Source: Aquila chrysaetos chrysaetos
Taxonomy: Eukaryota > Chordata > Aves > Accipitriformes > Accipitridae
Direction: 5' to 3'
Assembly (NCBI RefSeq): GCF_900496995.4
Contig: NC_044005.1
Location: forward strand, 17,799,363 to 17,863,362
Length of the DNA: 64,000 bases
Shown: piece after piece, positions 42,751 through 54,870 of the stretch
Numbering within the stretch: the stretch's first letter is position 1
How the letters are laid out: the number at the start of each line of letters is the position of its first letter
The notes under the pieces: generated by a model
The model's database searches: none
What the model saw: only the letters and a program-made list of their open reading frames with translations
What the model was told of the DNA's origin: nothing
Made by a program: the position numbers and the translations under genes

Positions 42751-45700
42751 TTACAGCAAGAAATGCAGAAGAAACAGAGGTCTCAGATGCACAGTTACCT
42801 GTGGCAGCTGCAAGACTAAATATTGCTCGCTCCCTTGTAAACCATTTTGGAGTGGATGGAGACATATACATAGAAATACAGCACAGTAGGAGGAAAGTTG
42901 TCCCCATGTGGTTCTGGGAGAGATTTGAAGATCAAGAGAATCCCTCACATCAGCTAAATCAGCTTTTGCAGGCTGTTAATCCGTATTTTGGGAAGGGGAC
43001 TCCTTTCTTTCCTACCCTCGGTATCTTGGTGCTCTCACAGACACATGCTCCCTTCAGAAGCAGGATGCGGGAATTCTGTTTTCCTCCCATATTCCAGTAA
43101 AATGAGCCCACAGGGCCGTAGGAGGGAGGTGCAGGGGCAGGCATGCTGCCACGCAGAACTGGCACTCCACAGCTTGTGCTTCTCCTCTCACTGCATGTCC
43201 TACATGATCTCTCTGCATTTGTAAAATGCGTTGGAGAGGTTGCAGGGAAGGTGAGTGACGCGGTACCTCTGTGCTGGCCATGGGAAGACAGAGCGGTGGT
43301 GATGAGGGGTGTCTGCTGTTCTCACAGGGGATTTCCTGCCAATGTCAAGATCGGCGTCCAGCAGCCGTCTGCCAGACTTGCTTCATCAGGCAACAGCTCC
43401 TGGTGTATTGACATCGTGCTGTGATTTTCCACTGCAGGATTTGCCAGAGACAGTGTTGAAGAAGAGGCAGGCACCACACTTAGCACAAAAGAGCAGCAGA
43501 CAGCTTGCTCCCTGCCTACGTCCGTGCTGCGCTGCACCATTTGTTATGTGGCCCGTTCTCGTCTCTCCCCCCCATCCACCAAGTCCCACTCTCCTAATCC
43601 TGCTCTCGTCGCCGCAAGCAACACCAAACAGATTTTCCCTATTATGCTCTCTCTTCGCGTTTCCTCTCCGCACCAGATCTTTTTCACAGCCTCCCACTCT
43701 TCCTCCTGCAGACTAACATTTTATCCCTCCCACCCGCCGGTGCCGTTTGTTCATGCGGGAGGTGGACGCTGCCAGCTCAGCTGTAGCACCTGCCCCACCA
43801 GCAGGTCCTGCCCTCCTCCTTCCCAAGAAATGGAGGGCGGGAAGGCAACGGGACTCCTCGCCTCCTGCAGACCACTCAAGGGCACTCACAGCAGAGCGGG
43901 GAAGGCTGGGCAGAAGGGCAGGGCTTCAGGCCACTGAGCTACTCCCATTCGGTGGAACGGGCAACGTGCGGATACAAACGAGCCAGAGGCACATCTCGGG
44001 AGCAATTAATGACCAGGTTCATTAGCCGTTGACGCAGCTAATGAGCGTGGGGATGGGACTCACAGCTGCGCTTGTGGTGATCCCAGGTTTGGGTGACCTG
44101 GTTGTCCCCTGGCCAGGCGGAAAGCCCCGTTTCATTGACTGCACCAGGGCCGTGCCATCAGCTGTAGCCCGACAGCCTTCAAGTGCTCCAGGTACCACGT
44201 GCCAAGACTGCAACAGCCTCCCCAGCTCACACACCGTTTCTGGAAGGAGACATTTGGGGTATGTTTTGCTCTTTTCTCACCATCGTCCAAGGCTGTACCT
44301 GGAGGAAGGGAACAAAAACTCCCCTCGCTTCCCACCCCACATCCTTCAGCCCCCCTACAAGGAGGAGTCAAGGGAGAAACTCCCCATTTACAATTCAGAC
44401 AGATGTAATCTGATAGCTCTTGTTCAGCATGAAGAAAGACATGGGTCAGCATAACATTTAGCCTTGCAAATACAGCAGTTCTGTTGCTTTTAACACAGCT
44501 ACCTGCTTTGTGTTAAACTAACAGCACAGGCCTTGGGTCTCTGCACTTGTCAGGCTTTGCTTGGACTTCTCCTGGCCTGCCTGGTGGTTTGTTTTAGCTT
44601 CTTTGTTTGTAACAGTAATTATCCAGCAATCAGGTGCTATCACCTAATTTGTTTAAATTTTTCCTTAGCTTTATATGATTGTATGGTAGAACATTTGCAT
44701 ATTGTTACAAATGTAGCTATTTCTGTGACTAGGAGATATTAAGAACAAGTAGTTATTCTGCATAGAGTGAAGTGTCTATGGCCCTAAAATGAAAAATGAG
44801 GGAGTACAGGCAGGGCAGGATGATAGCAGGGGACTTGAGAGTACAGGCACAGGATGATACTGGAGGCCTCAGGGCTATAAACAGCTCAGCAGTGTTCAGT
44901 TACTGGTCATCAAAGGATTGTGGCCTTGGGAGCCGGGTAAATCCAGTTTGGGGGATAACTAGAACAGAGATTGAGTACCCAGTGTATGTAAAACACAGCA
45001 CAGGTAGTAAACTCAGGTGTAATGTGGACCTGTGAACCAATGAAGGAAGAGCAAAGGGTAGAGCATGTGAGCAAATGTATAAAAATGATCCCAAGCAGAC
45101 CCCAAAGCACAGAGGTTGCACCCACCACCCTCGTACTCCTCCTAGCAAGGATGCAGGATGCGGCCGTCCTGCAGTCCCCTTCCCTTAGGGCTGAAGCCAT
45201 CGACCGAAGGAACCAGTGGGGCAGAGAAAGGGTGAGCATAACACCAGAGAATGGGAAAGATCATAAAAGTTTGTGTGTATTTATTTTAACTATACATAAT
45301 CTGAACTGGAAGTCTTAGTATTGTAAACAGACTAATAATTCTTGGGTAAGACTGTTAAGATTTTAAATATGCTACTGAAAAATTCTCATCTTTGCGTACA
45401 AGGCATGGTTTTTTTCACCGTAACAGGATTTTGAGTATAAGAAATTGGTGGGAATTCAAGCCACCTACTCTGTTACTTGTGTGCAAAATTTTGGTAATAT
45501 CAGCAAGTGAATCCCCTGCCAAAGGACAGAAGAGCCCTATTGCTTTCTTGCTTCCTATATGCAATATGAAAATACCCCATATAGTGCAAGGTAATCTCTG
45601 AAATGAGTGGATCTGGAGGAGGAGCATGACCAGAGCCCCGGCCTTTCGAGAAGAGACAGTGCTGCCAGAAAACATAGTGCTCCTGTGACTGAGACTCAAG

Positions 45701-48700
45701 GTGAGGGCTGTTGCAGAACACAGATGTGAACAAGCATGACTAATATCTCACTTGCTCTCTGTCTTCGTAATTACTGCAGGATGTCAGAGATGCCGAACAA
45801 GACCCCAGGGCTGCGGAAATGGGAGCTTTCAACGCGGAGGCACCAGCACCTGCTACCCCACAACTGTCTACAGCTTCTCTTCCCTCTGCCAAGCGACATC
45901 TCAAGAGCTGACATACCACATGCAGTGAAGTATCAGTGACACCAGACCTGTCCAACTCCTGTGTTTGGCAAAAGAGGAAGGCAGTGGGTGAGCAGCCCCA
46001 GGGTGCACCGAGGCTGCAGCACCAAAATCCCCCTTCCAGCAGTGAGTCAGAGGATGCCAGCACCCATGGAGAAGCAGAGAACGTGGTGCACACAGTGCCT
46101 CAGCCATGGGAGGATGATCCTGGAGGTTACTGAGAAGGGAGGGGCAGCAGAAGCCCATGAAATATGCAAGAGGCTCACATGTGGCCACATTGGGTCCAGA
46201 AAGGGAGTGGTAAAGATGCCCTGGATGCTGGCTTTTGTGGTATTTGGAGCAGGAGTACATCATGGGTTTAGCCAAAAGGCAGTGTTTTAGCACAAGATCA
46301 GCTTCACAGAGTGATACCAGTGTCCCAGAGGTCCCTTCTCCCAGTGCCTAGGCGATGGCACATAAAGAACTGATGGTTTGGAAAGAAAATATCCCCCCCC
46401 CCCAAACACCCTTTTGCAGTCAGTCAGTGAGCTCTACCAGCTGCTGAGTGCTTAAAACCTTGTGGACCAATATGAGAAAAAAGGCAAAAGTTGGTGCAGG
46501 AGGAGGAAGAGGGATTCAAGGCAAAGAGACAGCCCTGGGTGCCAGCCAGGTCCCCATCCTCCCCCAAGGACCTTTGCCTGGCCTGCCCTCCCATCAAGCC
46601 CCCTGCCACGTGGCAGACCACAGGACTTCCAGCTCTTCCCCACAGCTGGGCGGCAAGACCAGTGGAAGGCTGGCATAGGGCCGGCCACATCACAAAGGGA
46701 CAAGATCTGGGCGGCCGCAGAGAGGAGACCCTGACAGCCCCCACTCCCTCTGGGTGCAAGGGGACACCCCCAGGCAGGAGGCTGTGACCCGCAGCCCAGG
46801 GACCTTCTGGGTGACCACTCTGGGGCTAAGAGGCTCCCCTCCACTCTGTTGAGGCGGTCAGAGGAGACCTGCCCCATGGACAGCATTTCAAACCGCTTCC
46901 TTAGTCTGGAAACCAAGGAAGGCAATACAACAGGCATCAGTATGACTCCTTTTTCTTTGCCTCCTTATCTTATCTGATATACTGATACTCTGTTATTCAG
47001 TCACTAGATATTTAGCAACTTGACCAAAACCACCTTTTTCTTTTTTACCTGGATAGCCATAAGAAGTAAGATTTCATCATTATTTATTCTGTCTTATCTT
47101 CAGTAACTGAGCCAGTCAGCTACAGATTAGTTGAAGGCATCAGCATGCCTCTACTCACTCACAAGGTGAAATCACAGCTAAAAATTCTAGTAGGTTGCTT
47201 TCTTCACCGTTACATGGAAAAACTATTTAAAAACAAATCTTCCCAGCTGTGAATGACTGTGGCTGTTCTTCTGTGACAGCTACACAGAAGTTACTGTGGC
47301 AAAATCCCTGTGTGCTCATTCACGTGTGTCAAAATCACCTCTCCCAGGCACAGCCTCTAACCAGAACTGATGTTGAAACATACAGTTTTGTTGGTGTTGG
47401 GGCACTGATGACAGCCAGCATTTTTAAGGACAGCTTGTTGCAGGCCAGATGGAAACATGGTTGTGCAGGTTATTGGTTGTAGGAGACCAGTGTGCGAATC
47501 TGGTTGTGTTTGTGATCGCTCTCCAGGCAATCCGAGCATATGAATTTGAAGCACTCGTGTTACAGCTTGATCTAGTTCGATCCAGTATTTTATATCCCTC
47601 GGTTTGCTATGGTTTTTTACACAGAGAAGCTATTTGCCTGCTAAATGATGCAGCTGAGAGATTATCAGACTACCTAGTGTGTTGCAATAGCTGGCTTCAA
47701 AGTGAGGGAGATGATAACTGTTTAACTAACATAACATGTTTGGCCACAGGTAAAAGTCTAGTGTGACTTAATATTTGTATAATATCCAACACTTTAACAA
47801 AAGCTTTAGCAATATATACTAGAGGGATTTATTTGTCATATATTCTCAAAATACATCCTGAGTTCCTCATACAGTAGTGGAGAGGAGAAAGGATATACTT
47901 CTGGAGTGGCTTTACAGTGGAAATGAGCTCAGCCTGCCACGCTGGGCGGCGAGGGCGATGCTGTCCCATGTAGCCCACCGGCATTGGTCAGGGAAACCTG
48001 GCTGACTCAGCAGTCTTCCCAAACAGCCAGATCTTGGATGCATTTTTCTTTGTGAAGTTGGCTTCCTCTGGTCACAGAAGGAAAACTTGGTAATGATTCC
48101 AGATTTTAGTGAAATACAAATGCAAAGTTCAAGAAACAAAGGGTGTGTTTAATCTGGCGGCTGCAGGAAAGCCACCCTGGTTAGCACGGGAGGTTAGCTC
48201 GGTCTGCTTCTGACCATGGCCACCAGGACTGGCGGTGCTGGGGCTGAGCCTGGCTATGTGTGAGGCCACTTGTGTTGGGAAACTGGGGGTATCCCTACGG
48301 TGAGGGCTGAGCTCAGGTGGAAGGAGCCACAGGGTTGCAGCTCCCAGCCTCACTGCCAAGTGGAGAGCCACTGACGGTGATGCAAGAGCCCTGGTGTCAT
48401 CCACCCCGTGCCCCTGCCTGTGCTGTCCTTCCCCGGGTAGCACAGACAGGGACGGCACGGGAAAGGACAGACTTCCATGAAGCTGGAAGTCTGAAGTCAG
48501 GAGTGTGTGCTTGCTGCCACATTCGGAGGCGCAATCTCCCCTGCAGAAGAAATACCAACTTCCAAATGTCCCCTTCAACCTGATGCGAGCAAACCGCACA
48601 TTTTTAGGATCTGACAAATGGGATCACCATATCATTGCAGAATCAAAAATAGACACTTCAAGACAGCCAGTACATTTTGTTTCAGCTTAGTTCTGCCTAC

Positions 48701-49250
48701 CACACATATCATACTGTAACCAATGCTGGTTACGTTTACCAACACACGGCATATCTCAATGGCTCGTTAAGCATTTCAAGAAGAGGCAAGTCTCACACAC
48801 TATGCAGATGGGGAAGTGACCAAGACGGTACGACAAGGTAGCACAAGATCTGGACATTTTTGAGATTACTGGGAGACTGTGATGACAGCACTTATAACAG
48901 AGGGTTCTCCCCAGCTCAAATGCGTTACTGTTGAGATTACAGAAGGAACGGTGGGGTTTAAGACTCTGCTCCCTCCTGCCTGCTTCCCCCCACCGCTGAG
49001 CAGTGCTGGTGCTGCTTGATAAGCCAGCAGGGCCCCCATGGGTGGACTGTGCTCCACCAAGGCATGCTTTCTTCTCAGCTTCCTTCCCCGGATCAGCTCT
49101 TGGGCTGACAGCAATTTGCAACCATTGCTGAGCAAACCCTGCCAAATGGGCAAAGGGACACAGCCCAGGTCCTGCCAGCTCTGCTCCTGTTTGCTTGATG
49201 TCCTGGCATTTAGCTATGTTCAGTGTCATTGTATTTCTTTCCTACAGATG
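42751..49250. other. GC-rich intergenic block without a recognised gene
   Basis: Composition rises relative to the flanks, most clearly at 43480-44130, where CpG dinucleotides are common, and at 46460-46860 and 48130-48590. Many overlapping open frames occur on both strands (up to 162 codons) and none has a recognisable domain, as expected where stop codons are rare. The block could hold a promoter or a non-coding transcript, but the sequence alone does not show it. A poly-C run lies at about 46391-46402. Confidence 0.4.
44007..44044. promoter_or_regulatory. Cluster of three TAATGA homeodomain-type cores
   Basis: TAATGA occurs at 44007-44012, its inverse TCATTA at 44019-44024, and TAATGA again at 44039-44044. 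The last two form an 8-bp perfect inverted repeat, TCATTAGC / GCTAATGA, with a 10-bp spacer. TAAT cores suit homeodomain proteins (family knowledge). Regulatory use is inference. Confidence 0.25.
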
Positions 49251-52200
49251 CATTCACACACAAATGCACATGCACATACACTCATCTTTGTTGTATGTTT
49301 GGGGTCACAAAAGTGTTAGCCGCTGTTATAGTTAAACCAAATGACTATAGGATACTGTGGCTAAGACACTCTCAATGCACAGTGGAGATTCTATGAGAAG
49401 CTAGCTTATATCTCTGTTTTCCAGTCTCTCAGGGTATATTTAAGATAACCTTCATGTTTGCATTGCAGCGAGTATGCTGACTTTGCATACTTCTTCCACC
49501 CCCATGCCCTATTAGCTTGATTTTAAACTAGGAGATAAAACTCTGGGCAAAGACTCCATTGCATGGCTTATTTTTCTTTTCAGCAGAACTAAAAAAGAGA
49601 AGAGGCATTTACATTTCATGAGTGCTTAGGGCCAAATTTCCAGCCTGGCTTCAACTTTTGCTTTTGCAACCTCATCTGTTAGAGCTTGTTTACTTGCGGG
49701 CTTTCAGTATCACGCTGCAGACTGGCCTCAACACCTGCATCTATCACATCTACTTGAACTACATGTGCTGTTACCAACACAAACTGCAGCATGTGCATAA
49801 TTAATTACTAAATTGGTCCTTGCCTGAGCAAGGACAGTTAAACCCACCGCCTGCTCAGTGAAGTAATACTGTTATGCCATTATACAACTGCTTCATACGG
49901 AGACTGTTTATGCCACTTCGCCTGAGCAACACAAGCTGTACTGCTATAGGCACAGCCGTACCAGTATAATTGCTCCTACAGGGTGTCTCTCACTGGCTCA
50001 GCTCGCAGTGAGAACTCAAACCCCATCACACCATGGCCAGTTTGGGCACGCCTAGGGTAAGAGCTGCTGTATAAGTCAAGTAAGCATGGGAGTCACACAG
50101 ACACAGGGTGGGCAATGTATCTACTCCTGTGGTGCTAGCTAGCAGTGGAAGCTGTGAGTTTTGCAAGTCTTCCCATGTTGAATTTTGGTCAAAAAGGCAG
50201 AAACAGTTGCACCGATTTCCAAAATTGTATCTGATGAATAATTCCACCTTCACATGAAGATTGTATGCACACAAGAACAAGGTTCTGCTATGATCTAAAG
50301 GATTAGGCTAAAGCAATATAGTTCTAGAGTGAAAATGTTCTATACAGAAACTTTTTTTCTGGCCTAAGACATCCTTTTAAATTTGTCACCTGGCAAAGAG
50401 TTTAAGCTTAGCCAAAAAGTCACTCTTATGCTGGAATGAAAGTCCACACAAGGATTTAGGTTAGTAACATTTTCCCATCACAGTTCCACTGCATTATTTC
50501 CTCATGTAGACAGCCCTACTTCTGTTAAATTTTACTGAAACAATGGTAAAACATACCCACACTGAAAAGACTGTTACTTTTCCTCTTTTTAATACTGTAA
50601 TGGTCTGTATCTTACGGTTTTCTTTCTTCAGATGAAAAACATCAGGTCTTTATTTTTCATGTTCTCTTTAGTGCTTCCGATGTGTCTGCTAGCAGATGTC
50701 CCTCTTCTGTAGCCCATCATGTTACACATTACCTGGGAAGAACAATTCTATCTGGTACACAATAGCAGGAGTCTGAGCATCTGAGCACATTGTCACATAC
50801 AGTCCACATTACTCATATACAAGTCTAAGAAGGAATTGAGACCTGATGTCTGGAGCATGTTAGAAGCAAAGACATTTGCCTACACAGTACAACCTGTATG
50901 GAGTACAGGCAAGGTGGATTATCACTGAGTCTGACCTACCACAAGTATCAAGGTAGGTCCAATGACTATATTCTTACTATAGAAAGGGACTGCAGAAGAT
51001 ATTTGTGTCCAAGCTTAGATCTTCCAATGTGTATTATGGGTATGATGTGCCTAAGCTATAAGATAACCAAGGTCAAGCTGAAGATACAAGTTTGGGTGTC
51101 AAGTGTATGAACCATGATGCTAAAGCGCCCTCTTGATACAGAGTCCCCAATTTCATGCTATTACTGCACTGGTGTTCACAAGAGCACTTGTTTTCCTGTT
51201 GGTCAGAGCGAGCAAAGTCTCGTTAAATATAGCCACTTGCTCAATAAAATGTAGTTGAAATACCATATTCACCCTACTTTTACCTTCTGCTAAATAGAAA
51301 TGTTGGCTGACAAGAAGTCTGACCACAGGACTGGCTGTCCTTTAAAAGGACAATGACTGGAACTTGAAGACACCACTGCTCACTGAAGAAGAATGGGTGG
51401 TGAATTGTAATTTAAACCTCCTGTCAATGCAAATGCTTCCATGCTTATTACAATGCCAAAAAGAAAAATGAATACCTCCATCAAAGGCAAATTATATGAT
51501 GCAGAAATCTCACATTCATTCTATAATCAGCTGCTGACCAAGGTTACTATCATTCAGTATGGAGTGACTTCAGTGGGATCCAAAAATTGTTTCATTATAC
51601 AGGGAGCAAAATAGGTGCTTTCGATCAAAAATGACTAAGAAGCAACAACTGAAGATGCTAGATGAGGCCTTCTGGGAGGTAAGATGGATGTCTTCAGTGT
51701 GTTCAGGGACTTATTCTGATCTGGCCACAGACCCAGGAAGTATCTGAAGTAAGACTGCTCCCACGCTGGAGACACCACTCTCTTTAAAGGAATATATAAT
51801 ACAGTGTATTACAGGCTTTTAAATGCTTCAATTTGGCACAAAATCCTGACTGTAGGAGACCGGGAATCTTTCCAAGAAAAGGCATATAGAGCAGTGCTGA
51901 TACTGTGCTTATGGCTGTAGCACAGAAAAGCAAGACTAACCTACGGCTGAATCTTCACAGGGGCCCTGACGGTGAAGGTGCTTTAAGCTGGCCCATGGTC
52001 CATGTCCTGTGGGAACACAACTTTCTACTCCAAGTGAGTCAGAGTCCAAAGAGACTGCATTGCCAGTGCCAACCACATGGCAAAATGCCATCACTAGCCA
52101 AGTAACAGACCTTGAATGGCCAGCTATGCTTCATGGATTGATGAATCTTGGGCCAGGTTTTAAGCGCCTCCAAGGATGGTTACTATTTCTGAGCACTGTT

Positions 52201-54680
52201 CCATAAAGTCTCAGTTTCCTGCTACCTTGATTGTCTTCCTTTTCTTCTCCCCTCCTTTCAGCTGTCCTATCACCCTCTCTTTAGGTGTGGATACTTATAT
52301 AAAAGTATCATGAACAGCTCAGCATGAACATACCTCGCTACTCTGCTATCCAGCAAGTGAATATTAAGGTTTCATTTACCTCCAACACACTGATGGGCCT
52401 AACTTACCAGCACAAAAACAAATATCCAAAAGCAAACCTATGCACTTTTTTTTTTTGTATATATAAATAGTTATCTGGCCTACAGATTCAGTGGAACCTG
52501 GTTTCCATAACTGCTCTGGTGTGGATTCTCTGATGTCTAGCAAAGACAAGCTTCTCAGCTCCTCCCACAGTGCAGGCTGTAAAAGTGTCTCTGTCCTAGA
52601 TCAGGTCATTCAATTTCATGAAATTTGTATGAATTTGGTATGTTTCAGACCTTTATCATTTTGTCAGATTGGATGCAAAAAGAGCATACTTTCAAAATAT
52701 ATAAAATAGAATGGAGACAAGGCAAGAGACAGAGACAATATAACCTGGATTTCCTTAAGAAAACCAAGCTGAAAATCCACTGAGTTGGAGCTGCAAAGTT
52801 GGATGGCACTTCAGCCAGAAAATATCAGGAACTGTGAAGAGCAAACAAATGCTGCTGTGGTCTAAAGGAAACCTCTCAAAAGAACTATAAACTTTTCACC
52901 TGGTTCCTATCAGGAGTGAGATTCATGCATTTTCTCCGTTTCCCAAATAATTTTTCTAATAGAAATGTTATTCTCACTAGCAATGTATGTGGATCCTTAA
53001 AAAGTTCCATTTCAAAGATGAGTAAGGTTGCTAAGTGACATTAGTGCTTAAATCAAGGAAATGAAGAATTAACACCTCACATCTGGCACTGCCCACATAT
53101 TAAATGCGATGTTCTTATGAAACATAAAGAAAACCATATCTGAGTCCCCACACATCTCATAGACAGAGGTTGCTGTCCATTTAACTATTTCACTAAATGT
53201 TTTTCCTTATGGGAAAGAAACAATGGAAATATTAGTTACAAATTTTCAACTAATAGTGGATTTTTAGTATAATATGTCTGTTTCTTGAAAATTAATATTA
53301 TATATATGATTGAGTGATAGACACAAGTATCCAATGTCTCTGGCCTTACATTTGAGACTGACCATTATGGATGTCTCTTGTATGTAGTGGCATGTAATTT
53401 ATTAGCCTTTGAACTCAAACTCACAAGAAATATGCTGTTGCCATATGACCGCTTCATATGGTATTTGAAGAAAATGTTCACATCTTCTTAAAGATTTGTT
53501 TATCTGCCTTGGCTTCTCCACTTTAGTTTTATTATTTTCAGGTAAACTCAGATATTGTCTTCAAAAATCTCAAGAATCCCAAGACCAGCATGCAGAAATG
53601 AATAGAAGCATACAGATACTGACTTGTCTCATTGAAGACCAGGTAAAGTGCTGAAGCAGTTTAAATAAAGACAGCAAGTCCTGTATGAAAACTAACCCCT
53701 GTTTAAATACTTTGTGAAAGCACAGCTCAGTAGATACATACTTTCTCTAGGAAGAAGAATTGCTTTTGAATACCCACCACATGCAGCCTACAGGAGGCCC
53801 ACACTCAAGCCATGAGAAGTAGTACCAGACCTGTAGCAGGTTACTGTATTGATATCCATGTTTAAAGTGAAAAAACCAACCAAACAAAAAACCCCAACCC
53901 CACAACACAGAGCTCTTTGCCAGCCACTCTGGGCAATGTGGATAACACTAACTTGCACTCATTTGGTACTTAGTAAGCCTCAGCACATTTCACAGTTCAG
54001 GAGGGCATGCTTTGGTTGTCTTTTACAGAGGCCAAAGTGCAGAGATTTCTTCATTACATCAGGTAATTGCTTCAGGCCAGACAGTCAAAGATAGTCTGGA
54101 ACTCAACTTGATTATCACAGCAATAACGAGATGCATGTGCAGTGCATGTAAACATGGAATTTAGATAAGGAATAGTGGGAAATACATCATATTCCAAGTT
54201 CAGGTGATCAGAAGTCATTGATGTCAATATTTTCTGCCACTTTGAAGATGCAGTAATAAGTTTTTTTCCCCTTAGACATACCAATCTCTTAGACACTTTG
54301 CAATTCCTACCTTTGAAGTTGATTTTTTTCAGGAATTTAAAACAGAAATGCACTTGCATTTCACATCTACTAGAGAAAATTTGAGGTGCCCTCCCAGGAG
54401 AACAGAAATATCTTCCTGTGCCAGTTTTTTAAGTTTGTGTCTCCTGCCTGCTTAAGTCCTGCCTCATGATACAAACTTAGTAAGGCACAGAGAAGGACAC
54501 ATGTCCAAATACATAAAATTATCCTTCTTCCCATCAGAGAAATAAAGGTTCGGATGACACCTGCTGGCTCCATGGGGACTAGGCAACACCAACCAGCCCC
54601 TGCTGCAGCTCTTGAATTCTTGTATGTAAAAACACAGGCCAAATAAATTATTGAGAATGAAAATGTTCCTGCTGTGAGTC
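49251..54680. other. Intergenic, nothing recognised
   Basis: Unique AT-rich sequence with a short CA-rich stretch near 49250, a poly-T at about 52447-52457 and AT-rich runs near 53300. The open frames are under 85 codons and unrecognised. Confidence 0.5.
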
Positions 54681-54870
54681 AGAGAATCATAGGAAACAAG
54701 GCTGGGAGACTTTAAAATGTCATTTACTCCATCCCCTGGAATAAAGCAGGATTCATGCTACTATCATCATGCCTCATGGATGATTGTTTTACCTGTTACT
54801 GAAAATTGATAGCACTTCTCTGGACACACAGTGTTTCATCATTTTTGCATTCCCTATAAAAGCTTCCATA
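54681..54870 (-). repeat. Ancient CR1/L3-type LINE remnant, minus orientation
   Basis: The plus strand reads AGAGAATCATAGGAAACAAG, then TTACTCCATCCCCTGGAATA, then CACAGTGTTTCATCATTTTT. These pieces follow, in order, the reverse complement of old amniote CR1/L3 3' ends (AATCATAGAA...AGTCCAACCCCCTG...CAGTGTTTCACC). Divergence is high, so it is much older than the other CR1 copies here. Confidence 0.55.

Noticed and set aside
46424-49229. Long overlapping frames (111-162 codons) on both strands
   Set aside because: GC-rich sequence with few stops, no domain, no splice pattern and no consistent strand.
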